This document shows, piece after piece, positions 7,926 to 16,171 of a stretch of DNA of 64,000 nucleotides. The notes under the pieces are model-generated. The model worked only from the letters and a program-made list of their open reading frames with translations. It was not told where the DNA came from and did no database searches. The DNA comes from Actinomadura oligospora ATCC 43269 (GTDB lineage Bacteria; Actinomycetota; Actinomycetes; Streptosporangiales; Streptosporangiaceae), in NCBI RefSeq assembly GCF_000518265.1, contig NZ_JADG01000022.1:62001-126000 (forward strand), in the 5' to 3' direction. Made by a program: the position numbers and the translations under genes. Within the stretch, counting starts at the first letter, position 1. Every line of letters begins with the position of its first letter.

Positions 7926-9146
7926 TCAGCGCAGGTGGCGGGCCAGGGCCAGGGACGCGCATGCCGACGCCAGGCCGAACAGGGACATCGTGACGCCGGG
8001 GGAGAGGCCCTCCGCGAGCGCGCCCGCACCGGCCATCGCGCCCGACTGGAGGGTCATCGTGCCCGTGGTGAGCAGGCCGAACGCCTGCCCGCGCCGGTCC
8101 TCGGGGACGGCGTCCACGAACCGCTGCTGGATGCTCAGCTCGTAGCTGAGCCCGGCCGCGCCGAGGAGGCCGAGGACGCAGGCGAGCGCGATGCCCGGCC
8201 TCAGCAGGAACAGCACCAGCGGCAGCCCGTTCAGCAGTGCCAGCGGCAGCCCGATCCGCTCGCGCGGGCCCGTCGGGACGAACCGTCCGACGACGAGGTT
8301 GCCCAGCAGCATCCCGGCGGCGATCGCGGCGAGCACGAAGCCCGCCTGCTCCGGCTTCCCGATGGACGCGGCGTAGGGGATCACCACGCCCTCCGCGCCG
8401 GTCGCGAGCGCCGCGGGCAGCCACATCGCGAAGAGGCCGCCGCGCACCACCGGGTCGCGGAACAGCGTCCGGTTGACCCGCCACGTCTCGCGCGCGGCCC
8501 CGCCCTCCCGCTCGCCCTGGACGCGCGGCGGGCGGGCCGACAGCCCCACCCGGGCGAGCACGGCCGCGCATCCGGCCGTCCCGCAGGACAGCCAGAGCGT
8601 GTTGGACGGTCCCACGGCGGCGATCAGCAGCCCGCCGCACGCCTGCCCGGCGATCTGCGCCCCGCCCGCCGTCATCGTGAAGACGGACCGGCCCAGCACG
8701 TAGCCGCCGTCCCCGGGCAGGATCTCGCTGAGCATCGCCCACGTGGACGCGGACGCGAGCGGCATCAGCAGGCCGAGGCCGAACATCACGCACAGCGTGC
8801 CGCCGACGGGCAGCACGTCGACGGCGAGCAGGGAGGCCGTCGCCGCCTGGACGAGGTAGACGCCCACGAGCAGGCGGCGCGGCGCGAGCCGGTCGGCGTG
8901 CGACAGCAGCAGCGCGCCGCCGATGACGTAGGGGAACATCTCGGCGGTGTAGGCGAGGGCCGCGAGCAGCGGCGATCCGGTTCGCTGGTACACCAGGACG
9001 GAGAGCGCGAGCATCCGCACCATGTCGCCGCCGACGAGGATCACCCGGAGCGCGAACAGGACCCGGAACTCGCGGACGGCGAAGATGTCGCGATAGGCGA
9101 CCGAGGCGGGGGACGTGGTCGAAGTCGTCGTCACGAAACGCACCAT
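7926..9146 (-). CDS. MFS transporter
   Basis: The 406-aa product has about twelve hydrophobic helices and the layout of small actinobacterial major facilitator exporters. The motif-A-like loop HADRLAPRRLLVG lies between helices 2 and 3, and a charged central loop (about 198-215) separates the halves. It begins with an ATG at 9144-9146. A regulator starts 46 bp away on the other strand, a layout typical of an exporter and its local repressor. The cargo cannot be read from the sequence. Confidence 0.88.
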   Translation of the reverse strand: MVRFVTTTSTTSPASVAYRDIFAVREFRVLFALRVILVGGDMVRMLALSVLVYQRTGSPLLAALAYTAEMFPYVIGGALLLSHADRLAPRRLLVGVYLVQAATASLLAVDVLPVGGTLCVMFGLGLLMPLASASTWAMLSEILPGDGGYVLGRSVFTMTAGGAQIAGQACGGLLIAAVGPSNTLWLSCGTAGCAAVLARVGLSARPPRVQGEREGGAARETWRVNRTLFRDPVVRGGLFAMWLPAALATGAEGVVIPYAASIGKPEQAGFVLAAIAAGMLLGNLVVGRFVPTGPRERIGLPLALLNGLPLVLFLLRPGIALACVLGLLGAAGLSYELSIQQRFVDAVPEDRRGQAFGLLTTGTMTLQSGAMAGAGALAEGLSPGVTMSLFGLASACASLALARHLR

Positions 9147-9192
9147 CGCGGCATATCGCCGCCGACGCTAAGGTTTCGGGCAGGAGCGAAAC

Positions 9193-10185
9193 ATGGCGTG
9201 GATCGAGGTCGGTCCAGGGGATGTCACCGCCTCGAGGTTCGCGGTGTCACCCCTGATAGAGGTCACCAGCGCGCTCGGCGTCCTGGCCGGGCGGACCGAG
9301 GTCGGCCCGCTGGAGCCCTGGGTGCGGCGCGCGCGCCCGGCGTTCCGCGGGCTGATGGACGACCCGTCGGTGCGGGCGCTGGCCTACCTGCGACGGCGCG
9401 GCGGCTACATGGCCGACTTCGTGACGCCGCCGCCCGAACGCGTCCACATCACCCTCGACGAGCAGCTGGCACAGGTCAGGGCCACGCCGCTGGGGCTCGC
9501 GCGGCACGAGCTGGCGCAGAACCGGGCGGGTCTCGCCGCGCCGGACCCGGGGGTCCGCGCCGTCCTGGACTCGCCCGAGGTGGTGGCGCTGTTCGCGCAC
9601 GCCCTGGCCAGGGCCTACGCCGCCCTCATCGCGCCCGACTGGCCCACCATCCGGACGATCTTCGAACGCGACGTCCTGTACCGGGCGGGCCGCTTGGCGG
9701 TCTACGGCTGGGCCGAAGCGCTGGCGGGCCTGTCCCCGCGCGTCCACTGGCACCCGTCCGAGACCGGCGGACTGATCGAACTCTCCGGACTGGACGGCCC
9801 GCGGGTGACCCTGAACGGCGCCGGACTCCTCTTCCAGCCCTCGGTCTTCGCCGGACTCGGCTACTCGACCGAACCGCCCTGGCGGAACACCCTCTCCTAC
9901 CGGGCGCGCGGCGTCGCCGTCCTCTGGTCCCGGCACGCGCCGCCGAACGACGGCCTGCCCAAACTCATCGGCCGGACCCGCGCCGAAGTCCTCCGGGCCC
10001 TGGACGAGCCGACCACCACGACCCGCCTGTCCGCCCTGCTCACCATGAGCCTCGGCAACGTCGGCGACCATCTGGCCGTCCTGCGCGACTGCGGCCTGGT
10101 CGCCCGCGACCGGTACGGACGCGCCGTCCTGTACCGCCGTACCGAGTTGGGCGACGCTCTGCTCAACAGCGAAGTCCCACCCTGA
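9193..10185 (+). CDS. ArsR-like winged-helix transcriptional regulator
   Basis: The 330-aa protein has an N-terminal domain of the kind found in DUF5937-type regulators (start SRFAVSPLIEVTSALGVLAG) and a C-terminal winged helix (about 255-325), with the recognition segment TTTRLSALLTMSLGNVGDHL and the wing ARDRYGRAVLYRRT. The ATG has AGGAG 6 nt upstream, and TAAGGT at 9169-9174 is a candidate -10. It is divergent from the MFS gene, so it probably controls that gene and itself. The ligand is unknown. Confidence 0.85.
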   Translation: MAWIEVGPGDVTASRFAVSPLIEVTSALGVLAGRTEVGPLEPWVRRARPAFRGLMDDPSVRALAYLRRRGGYMADFVTPPPERVHITLDEQLAQVRATPLGLARHELAQNRAGLAAPDPGVRAVLDSPEVVALFAHALARAYAALIAPDWPTIRTIFERDVLYRAGRLAVYGWAEALAGLSPRVHWHPSETGGLIELSGLDGPRVTLNGAGLLFQPSVFAGLGYSTEPPWRNTLSYRARGVAVLWSRHAPPNDGLPKLIGRTRAEVLRALDEPTTTTRLSALLTMSLGNVGDHLAVLRDCGLVARDRYGRAVLYRRTELGDALLNSEVPP

Positions 10186-10194
10186 GTCCTGCGG

Positions 10195-11322
10195 CTAGTA
10201 ACGCAGAAGCGCCCTGACTTCGAACCCGCCGTCCGGAGTTGACCCGGCCTTGAACTCGCCCTCGTGCGCGAGCGCGCGTTCCCGCATCCCGATCAGCCCG
10301 TAGCCGCCACCGGACGTCCCGCCCCGCGCGGGCCCGGTGTCGTGCACCTCGACCTCAACCCGTCCTGGCCGGTTCCGGACAATTACCCGGCACCGCGCGG
10401 ACGCCTCGGCATGCCGTCCCACGTTCGTGAGCGCCTCCTGGACGATCCGGAACGCCGCCAACTGCACCCCACCCGGAACCTCGTCCTCGTGCAGATCGCC
10501 CGGGTGCAGATCGAACCGCGCACCGGCGGCGGCGGCGAGAGCGGGCAGCCCGCCCAGGCCGGGCGTGGGCTCCAGGACGGCCTCCTCGGCGTCCCCTCGC
10601 AACACGCCGAGCATCGCCCGCATCTCGCCGAGCGACCTGCGGCTGACCTCCTCGATCACCTCCAGCGCCCGCCGCGCCTCCTCGGGATGCTCGGCCACGA
10701 CGTGGTTGGCGACCCCGGCCTGGACGGCGATCAGGCCCATTCCGTGCGTCACCACGTCGTGCATCTCGCGCGCGATGCGGAGCCGTTCGTCCGTCCGCGC
10801 CCTCTCGATCTCGCGCTCGGCGTTCCGCCGCCGCTCGGCGACGGCCCGTCCCACCGTCCACGCGCCGCCGAGCAGCACCAGCCCGAGCAGCGCGCGCGGC
10901 AGGACGGTCCCGACCGCGCCCGCCGGCGCGCCCGCCATCGCCAGGCCCACCGCGCCCGCCGCGGTGAACCCGCCGACGACCCCGGTCGAGGGCCAGCGCG
11001 GCGCGATCGGTCCGGACGCGACCGTGTACAGCGCGAGCGCCGCCGCGAGGAACGCGCCCGCGCCGACCGCGATCCCCAGGACCGACATGGCCGCCGACAC
11101 CGCGAACACCGCGACCGGCCACCGCCGCCGCACGACCAGCGGCGACGCCGCCGCCACCGACACCACCCACGCCTCGGCGTCCAACGGCTGAAGCCCCGCC
11201 AGCGGCGGCAGGACGGCCAGCCCGCAGGCCATCGCCACGTCCCAGACCGCGTGCCTCATCGCCCCCACCCCGCCGCCCGGCTCGTCGCCGCCCGTCCGCC
11301 TCCGGGGCCACCGGCGTGTCAT
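10195..11322 (-). CDS. sensor histidine kinase (NarX/DesK type)
   Basis: The 375-aa product has four to five membrane helices in residues 28-155, a HisKA_3 dimerisation region with the phospho-acceptor His188 in REMHDVVTHG, and an ATPase domain with the N-box EALTNVGRHAEAS and the G-box YGLIGMRERA. The ATG overlaps the stop of the response-regulator gene as ATGA, so the two are made together. It is the last gene of an ABC ATPase-permease-regulator-kinase operon, an arrangement often used to sense and expel membrane-active compounds. No large sensory domain is present, so any signal is probably perceived in or through the membrane. Confidence 0.92.
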   Translation of the reverse strand: MTRRWPRRRTGGDEPGGGVGAMRHAVWDVAMACGLAVLPPLAGLQPLDAEAWVVSVAAASPLVVRRRWPVAVFAVSAAMSVLGIAVGAGAFLAAALALYTVASGPIAPRWPSTGVVGGFTAAGAVGLAMAGAPAGAVGTVLPRALLGLVLLGGAWTVGRAVAERRRNAEREIERARTDERLRIAREMHDVVTHGMGLIAVQAGVANHVVAEHPEEARRALEVIEEVSRRSLGEMRAMLGVLRGDAEEAVLEPTPGLGGLPALAAAAGARFDLHPGDLHEDEVPGGVQLAAFRIVQEALTNVGRHAEASARCRVIVRNRPGRVEVEVHDTGPARGGTSGGGYGLIGMRERALAHEGEFKAGSTPDGGFEVRALLRY

Positions 11323-11966
11323 CGTCCGGCCAGGCCGGACTCGTAGGCCACGATCACCAGCTGGGCGCGGTCGCGCGCGTGGAGCTTGCTCAGCAGCCGT
11401 CCGACGTGCGTCTTCACCGTCGGCAGGCTGAGCCGGAGCCGCTCGGCGATCTCGGTGTTGCTCAGCCCCTCGGCGATCAGCCGCAGCACGTCCCGCTCCC
11501 GGTCCGTGATCCCGTCGATCGCGACCTCCGACCGTCGCGAGAACGCCTCGACCAGCCGCCGCGCGACGGACGGCGCGAGCATGCTGTCCCCGGACGCCAC
11601 GACCCGGATCCCCTCCAGCAGGTCCGCCGGACGCGTGTCCTTCAGCAGGAACCCGCTCGCGCCAGCCCGCAGCGCCGCGAACACGTACGCGTCCAGGTCG
11701 AACATGGTCAGCACCAGCACCCGCGCGCCGCCCGTCTCCGGGTCGCCGCAGATCCGCCGGGTGGCCTCCACGCCGTCCAGGACGGGCATCCGGACGTCCA
11801 TGAGCACCACGTCCGGCCGCAGCCGCCGCGCCATCTCCACCGCCCGCTCCCCGTCGCCCGCCTCGCCGACGACCTCGAGGCCGGGCGCGGAGTCGACGAG
11901 CAGCCGGAAACTGCCCCGCAGCAACGCCTGGTCCTCCGCGATCAGGACCCGAACCGCCTCGCTCAG
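11319..11966 (-). CDS. NarL/FixJ-family response regulator, apparent CTG start
   Basis: Translation from a CTG at 11964-11966 gives 215 residues: a receiver domain with the acidic pair Glu11-Asp12, the phosphorylatable Asp57 (VVLMDVRMP), Thr/Lys switch residues (VLTMFD, LLKDTRP), and a C-terminal LuxR helix-turn-helix (about 148-208; LTVKTH-like core LSLPTVKTHVGRLLSKL). No ATG, GTG or TTG lies between the in-frame upstream stop and this CTG. The first standard codon is a TTG at 11924, which would remove strand 1 and the metal-binding acids. A GGAGG lies 4 nt before the CTG. Its stop overlaps the kinase start. It probably controls this operon. Confidence 0.88.
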   Translation of the reverse strand: MSEAVRVLIAEDQALLRGSFRLLVDSAPGLEVVGEAGDGERAVEMARRLRPDVVLMDVRMPVLDGVEATRRICGDPETGGARVLVLTMFDLDAYVFAALRAGASGFLLKDTRPADLLEGIRVVASGDSMLAPSVARRLVEAFSRRSEVAIDGITDRERDVLRLIAEGLSNTEIAERLRLSLPTVKTHVGRLLSKLHARDRAQLVIVAYESGLAGR

Positions 11967-12005
11967 AACGCCTCCCCGCCGTCCGGAATGTCGGAAGCGT
12001 AGCCC

Positions 12006-12749
12006 TCAGACGTCCCGTCGCCGCAGCACGGCCAGCCCACCGGCGACCGCCGCGGCCACCCACAACGCCAGCACCGCGCCACCGAGCGCGAGCCCCAGCT
12101 CGCCGTGCTCCGGCCGGACGGCCAGCAACCGCGCCCCCGCCCGGTCCGGCAGCAGCCGCGCCACGCGCCGGCTCGACTCGGAGATCGTCAGCAGCTGCGA
12201 CCCCACGGTGACCAGCGGCAACAGGACCGCCAGCGGCACCAGGGCGTTCTTCGCCATCATCGTGAGCCCGGCGGCGAGCACGCACATCGACGTCAGGAAC
12301 AGCACGGCCCCGGCCAGCGCCCGCGGCACCCCGCTCTCACCCAGCGACTTCCCGTACGGTCCCAGCGCCACCTGCGTGACCAGGTCGGACACCACCACCG
12401 AGAACGCCACGACCGGCAGCGCCGCCACCACGACGGCCAGCAACTTCGCCGCGTGGAACCGCGCCCGCCCCGGCACCGCGAGCAGTGCGGGCCCGAGCGG
12501 GTCCCCGGACACGGCCAGCACCCCGAACACGATCAGCGCGAGCATCCCGTACTGGACGCCGTCGAACCCCGCCTGCTGCGCGGTGAAGTCCGGCCGCAGC
12601 ATCGAGCTGTGGGAGTCGAGCGCCTGCCGTCCGGACAGGCCGTTCAACGCCCCGACCCCGACGCTGACGACCGGGACCAGCGCCAACGCGACGAGCGGCC
12701 CCCGGACCGTCCGCAGCTTGACCAGCTCGGCACGCACCAGGTCGATCAC
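12006..12749 (-). CDS. ABC-2 type permease
   Basis: The 247-aa protein has six predicted membrane helices and an N-terminal segment (VRAELVKLRTVRGPLVALAL) typical of ABC-2 permeases that pair with a single ATPase subunit. The GTG at 12747-12749 overlaps the ATPase stop as GTGA. The response-regulator gene follows after 39 nt. Together these genes form an exporter controlled by its own two-component system. The substrate is unknown. Confidence 0.88.
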   Translation of the reverse strand: MIDLVRAELVKLRTVRGPLVALALVPVVSVGVGALNGLSGRQALDSHSSMLRPDFTAQQAGFDGVQYGMLALIVFGVLAVSGDPLGPALLAVPGRARFHAAKLLAVVVAALPVVAFSVVVSDLVTQVALGPYGKSLGESGVPRALAGAVLFLTSMCVLAAGLTMMAKNALVPLAVLLPLVTVGSQLLTISESSRRVARLLPDRAGARLLAVRPEHGELGLALGGAVLALWVAAAVAGGLAVLRRRDV

Positions 12750-13438
12750 CGCACACCACCCGTCAGCCGCAGGAACTCGTCCTCCAGGTCGCCCGTGAAC
12801 GCGGACGTCTCGGCGTCCGCGACCAGCCGCCCACGGGCGACGACCACCAGCCGGTCGGCCGTCCGGGCCACCTCGCCGATGAGATGACTCGACACGAGAA
12901 CCGTCCGCCCCTCCGAGGCGAGGCCGCGCAGCAGCCCGCGAAGCCACCGGATGCCTTCGGGGTCGAGTCCGTTCGACGGCTCGTCCAGGATCACGATCGC
13001 CGGATCGCCGAGCAGGGCCGCCGCGAGCCCGAGCCGCTGCCGCATCCCCTGCGAGTACCCGCCGACGCGCCGCCGTCCGGCGTCCGCGAGCCCGACCAGT
13101 TCCAGCACCTCCCGGACGCGCCGCGCCCCGATCCGCTGGGAGCGCGCGAGCCACAGCAGATGCGCGTACCCACTCCGTCCCCGGTGCGGCGCGGCCGTCT
13201 CCAGCAACGCCCCGACCTGGCACAACGGACGGTCCAGCTCCGCGTACCGCCGTCCGCCCACGAGCGCCCGCCCCGCGTCCGGCGAGGCCAGCCCGAGCAT
13301 CACCCGCATCGTCGTGGACTTCCCGGCCCCGTTGGGACCCAGGAACCCGGTCACCACCCCCGGCCGGGCCGTGAACGACAGATCGTCCACGGCCGAGACC
13401 GCCCCGTACCGCTTGCAGAGCCCTTCGACTTCGATCAC
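12746..13438 (-). CDS. ABC transporter ATP-binding protein
   Basis: The 230-aa product has Walker A GPNGAGKST (about residues 34-42), the signature YSQGMRQRL, Walker B IVILDEPSNGLDPEG and the H-loop histidine in SSHLIGE, so it is a complete ATPase. The GTG at 13436-13438 begins the usual VIEVEGLCKRYG strand; an in-frame upstream start at 13471 would add 11 residues of unlikely sequence. It is the first gene of the exporter/two-component operon. Confidence 0.92.
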   Translation of the reverse strand: MIEVEGLCKRYGAVSAVDDLSFTARPGVVTGFLGPNGAGKSTTMRVMLGLASPDAGRALVGGRRYAELDRPLCQVGALLETAAPHRGRSGYAHLLWLARSQRIGARRVREVLELVGLADAGRRRVGGYSQGMRQRLGLAAALLGDPAIVILDEPSNGLDPEGIRWLRGLLRGLASEGRTVLVSSHLIGEVARTADRLVVVARGRLVADAETSAFTGDLEDEFLRLTGGVR

Positions 13439-13554
13439 GCCCCCACGCTCACAGCCTCCGGCTGAGAGCACATCGACCTTAAGTCCCTCAACCCTGAGGA
13501 CGACGCGGCGGCGCCTGGGACGGCGCTACCTGCGGCCCCTCGACTCCCCGGCTC

Positions 13555-13968
13555 TCATCCGCGTCGTTCCCCCATGTCCTGCTCGGAGACGACGAGCTGG
13601 ACGCTTCCGGGGGTGTGACCGCTGGGCGCGAAGGTCACGTACCACGTCCCCTTCACCTCGGCCTGCGGGACGACGTGCTCGTCGAGATCCCAGCCTTCGC
13701 CGGGCGCGTTCGCGGAGAGCATGGCGCCGACCAGGCTCGGGGACGCGGGCCACGCCTCCAGTCTCACGGGCAGGTGACGCGCGTCGAGTTCCGCCTGGAG
13801 CCGTGCGGGATCGGCCCCCGGATCGCGGACGACGACGTCGACGTACCGTCCGTCCCGGGAGATGCCGAGCGCTTCGGCGGACCGCTGCCCGCCCGGCCAG
13901 CCGATCGCCACGGCCACGACCGTCGCCACGGCTCCGACGGCCAGCGCGAACCGCCGCCGGACGCGCAC
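13555..13968 (-). CDS. small membrane-anchored hypothetical protein
   Basis: I do not recognise the family. The 137-aa product has a basic N-terminus (RVRRRF), one hydrophobic segment (about 8-25) that could be a signal anchor, and a soluble domain of about 110 residues with no cysteines (DGRYVDVVVRDPGADPARL ... VKGTWYVTFAPSG). The GTG start has an upstream AAAGGAG about 17 nt away, so the exact start is uncertain. It lies alone upstream of the hydrolase gene on the same strand. An extracytoplasmic location is likely. Confidence 0.6.
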   Translation of the reverse strand: MRVRRRFALAVGAVATVVAVAIGWPGGQRSAEALGISRDGRYVDVVVRDPGADPARLQAELDARHLPVRLEAWPASPSLVGAMLSANAPGEGWDLDEHVVPQAEVKGTWYVTFAPSGHTPGSVQLVVSEQDMGERRG

Positions 13969-14030
13969 GGCGTTCCGGGCAAGACCAGCTCCTTTCCGAC
14001 ACCCCTCTCATGGCCGGCTCCGCCGATGCA

Positions 14031-14831
14031 TTACAGGCCGCTCCGCGCGCCCGCAGGTCGCCTCTCGCTCCCGTCCCGCTCGGTCAGGAAGGCGCGCACG
14101 GCGTCGGCGAAGGGGCCCAGCGCGTCGTGGTGGACGACGTGACCCGCCTCGATCGCGACCAGCCTGGCCACCGGCAGGCGGTCGGCCATCTCACGCGCGT
14201 GGGACGCCGACAGCTCGTCGCTGCGCGTGCCGTGGACCAGCAGGGTCGGGCAGGTCAGCGCCTCCCAGTCGGCCCAGTGATCACCGTTGAGCGCCTTCTG
14301 GGACGACACCGTGTCGGCGATGTCGAACGAGAGGCCCCAGCCGTCCTCGCGCTGCCGCAGCGAGGTCTCCACATAGGGCGCGAGCGTCCCGAGCGCGGCG
14401 ACCAGCTCCTCGCGGGAGGCCGCGTGCGTGGGGATCCGCAGCGTGTACTCCCAGTCGGCGTCCACGGCGGCGCCGATGTCCTCCACGATCAGCGCACGCA
14501 CCCGCTCCGGGTGCCGGGCCGCGAACTGGTAGGCGTTCACACCGCCGAGCGAGTGCCCGAGGGCCACGGCGGGCCCGAGGCCCAGGTGGTCGTGGAAGGC
14601 GACGAGATCGGCGACGTAGTCGTCGCGTCCGTAGCCTTCCGCCCGGTCCGATTCACCGTGTCCGCGCTGGTCGAGGGCGATGACGCGCCACTTGGGCGCC
14701 AGGGCCCCGGCCAGCGCCGCGAACGCGGACGCCTCGTTGTAGTGGCCGTGGAGGGCGAGCAGCGGTGTCCCCGGGCCGCCGAAGTCCAGGTACGACAGCC
14801 GCCGCCCGTCCACGGAGAGGAATTCGCGCAT
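14031..14831 (-). CDS. alpha/beta hydrolase
   Basis: The 266-aa protein is a classical alpha/beta hydrolase: HGHYN oxyanion region (28-32), DQRGHGESD (54-62), nucleophile elbow GHSLGG with Ser94, candidate acid Asp206 and catalytic His231 in AGHVVHHD. The start at 14831 gives the common family beginning (REFLSVDGRRLSYLDFGGPG). Esterase, epoxide-hydrolase-like and haloperoxidase-like activities all fit; the sequence does not decide. It is just downstream of the paired SMR genes and may be cotranscribed. Confidence 0.88.
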   Translation of the reverse strand: MREFLSVDGRRLSYLDFGGPGTPLLALHGHYNEASAFAALAGALAPKWRVIALDQRGHGESDRAEGYGRDDYVADLVAFHDHLGLGPAVALGHSLGGVNAYQFAARHPERVRALIVEDIGAAVDADWEYTLRIPTHAASREELVAALGTLAPYVETSLRQREDGWGLSFDIADTVSSQKALNGDHWADWEALTCPTLLVHGTRSDELSASHAREMADRLPVARLVAIEAGHVVHHDALGPFADAVRAFLTERDGSERRPAGARSGL

Positions 14832-14863
14832 GATCGGAATGCTAGGCCGGGAGGCCCCGGCGG

Positions 14864-15184
14864 TCACAGGCCGGAGGCGAGCTTCAGGGTGAGCGCCCCG
14901 GCGATGATGGCGGCGAAGGACAGGAGCTTGGGGAGGGTGATCCTCTCCTTGTAGATCAGGGCGCCGAACAGGACGGTTCCGATGGAGCCGATGCCGGTCC
15001 AGATCGTGTAGCCGACGCTGACGTCCAGGGTGCGGAGGGCGAGGCTGAGGGTGAAGATGCCGCCGCTCGCGGCGAGCAGGGTGAGGACCGAGGGCCACAG
15101 GCGGGTGAAGCCGCGGGTCGCGTTGGTGCCGAGGGCGAAGGCGATCTCGAAGACGATGGCGAGCGCCAGGAAGAACCAGGCCAT
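14864..15184 (-). CDS. small multidrug resistance (SMR) subunit B
   Basis: At 106 aa with four membrane helices, this is a standard SMR efflux subunit. Glu13 in helix 1 (IVFEIAFALGTNATRGF) is the proton/substrate-coupling glutamate, and YTIWTGIGSIGT is the family motif in helix 3. It lies 45 bp after a second SMR gene, so the two probably form a heterodimer such as EbrAB/YkkCD. Guanidinium or quaternary-amine export is likely from family knowledge. Confidence 0.92.
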   Translation of the reverse strand: MAWFFLALAIVFEIAFALGTNATRGFTRLWPSVLTLLAASGGIFTLSLALRTLDVSVGYTIWTGIGSIGTVLFGALIYKERITLPKLLSFAAIIAGALTLKLASGL

Positions 15185-15229
15185 GGGAGGGCTCCGTTCC
15201 GGAACGAGGGGGTCAGGACGAGGGAGGGG

Positions 15230-15565
15230 TCAGGAGGAGGCGGGGGAGAGCTTGTCGGAGAGCTTGAGGCCGAGCACCCCGCCGATGATCAGGACGAAGG
15301 CGAGGGCCTTCCAGACCGTCATGGACTCGTGGAAGATCACGGTGCCGAGGGCGACGGTGCCGACCGAGCCGATGCCGGTCCAGACGGTGTAGCCGACCCC
15401 GACGTCCAGGGTCTTGAGGGCCTGGCTGAGGAAGTAGATGCCGCCCGCGGCCGCCCCGGCGGTGAGCAGGGACGGCCCCAGCTCGGTGAAGCCGTGGGTG
15501 GCGTTGGTGGCGAGCGCGAACACGACCTCGAACACGGACGCGATCAGCAGGTAGATCCAGGCCAT
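15230..15565 (-). CDS. small multidrug resistance (SMR) subunit A
   Basis: This 111-aa SMR protein has the helix-1 Glu13 (SVFEVVFALATNATHGF) and YTVWTGIGSVGTVALG in helix 3. It is the promoter-proximal partner of the 14864-15184 subunit and is transcribed away from the MarR gene. The near-identical architecture of the two subunits and their adjacency indicate an opposite-topology pair. Confidence 0.92.
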   Translation of the reverse strand: MAWIYLLIASVFEVVFALATNATHGFTELGPSLLTAGAAAGGIYFLSQALKTLDVGVGYTVWTGIGSVGTVALGTVIFHESMTVWKALAFVLIIGGVLGLKLSDKLSPASS

Positions 15566-15579
15566 CGGGGGCCTCCCAG

Positions 15580-15632
15580 GTATTTGTATGTATATGCAAG
15601 TTCTTGACGAGCAAGAGTATGCATGTACAAGT
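15580..15632. promoter_or_regulatory. AT-rich operator/promoter between SMR pair and MarR regulator
   Basis: This stretch is strikingly AT-rich for the window. It contains TTGTATG and TATGCATGTACAAG elements that form an imperfect dyad, plus a short inverted repeat TCTTG-N5-CAAGA. A rightward promoter could be TTGACG (15604-15609) with TACAAG (15626-15631). It is the obvious binding site for the MarR protein, controlling both directions. Confidence 0.6.
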
Positions 15633-15665
15633 AAGCTGGTGTCAACGAGCTCGGAGGGGGACGGC

Positions 15666-16124
15666 GTGATGGCGACGACGCTGCGGGGGCGGGACGACGT
15701 GCGGCTGTGGAACCGGGTCCTGGCGCTGCACGCGCGGGTGGAGCAGCGGCTCGGGACCGTCCTGCAGCGGCAGCACGGTCTCGGCCTGTCGGAGTACCGG
15801 GCGCTGGCGCTGCTGGCCGAGGCCCCGGACGGCGAACTGCGCATGCAGGACCTCGCCGCCGGTCTCGGGCTCAACCAGAGTTCGGTCACGCGCCTGGTCG
15901 GACGGCTCAACGACGCCGGTTTCAGCTACCGCGACCTGTGCCCGGACGACAAGCGCGGCGTCTACACGGTGATCACCGACGCCGGACGGGAGCGTCACCG
16001 GCAGGCGGCTCCCGCCTACGAGGAGGTCCTCACCGCGACCCTGGACGAGGCGGAGGAGACGGCCGAGGTGCTCGCCGGTGCCCGCCGGACCAGTGAGGCG
16101 GCGAACACCGCGCCCACAAAGTGA
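15666..16124 (+). CDS. MarR-family transcriptional regulator
   Basis: The 152-aa product has the MarR winged helix: helices over residues 13-60 (VRLWNRVLALHARVEQRL), HTH at about 60-85 (MQDLAAGLGLNQSSVTRLVG), and the wing DLCPDDKRGVYTVITDAG with the usual D-x-R-like acidic/basic tip. GGAGG lies 8 nt before the GTG chosen; an ATG one codon later is equally possible. It is divergent from the two SMR genes and probably represses them and itself, releasing DNA on drug binding. Confidence 0.9.
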   Translation: MMATTLRGRDDVRLWNRVLALHARVEQRLGTVLQRQHGLGLSEYRALALLAEAPDGELRMQDLAAGLGLNQSSVTRLVGRLNDAGFSYRDLCPDDKRGVYTVITDAGRERHRQAAPAYEEVLTATLDEAEETAEVLAGARRTSEAANTAPTK

Positions 16125-16133
16125 AGCGCAGAC

Positions 16134-16162
16134 GGTGAGGACGCCGCGCGGGCGCCCTCACC
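16134..16162. terminator. hairpin between convergent marR and PEBP genes
   Basis: The stem is 7 bp, one mismatch, then 4 bp (16134-16145 with 16151-16162) closed by a 5-nt loop. It is placed to stop transcription from both sides. Confidence 0.75.
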
Positions 16163-16171
16163 GGACGGCGG

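Noticed and set aside
7935..10217. Very long plus-strand open frame opposite the MFS and regulator genes
   Set aside because: It is Arg/Gln/His/Gly-rich without domains, and lies antisense to a clear MFS gene and then out of frame with the regulator. It is a high-GC shadow frame.
13476..13510. Imperfect CCTCAA/TGAGG hairpin upstream of the ABC ATPase gene
   Set aside because: The stem is 4-5 bp only; it is not convincing as a terminator or operator.
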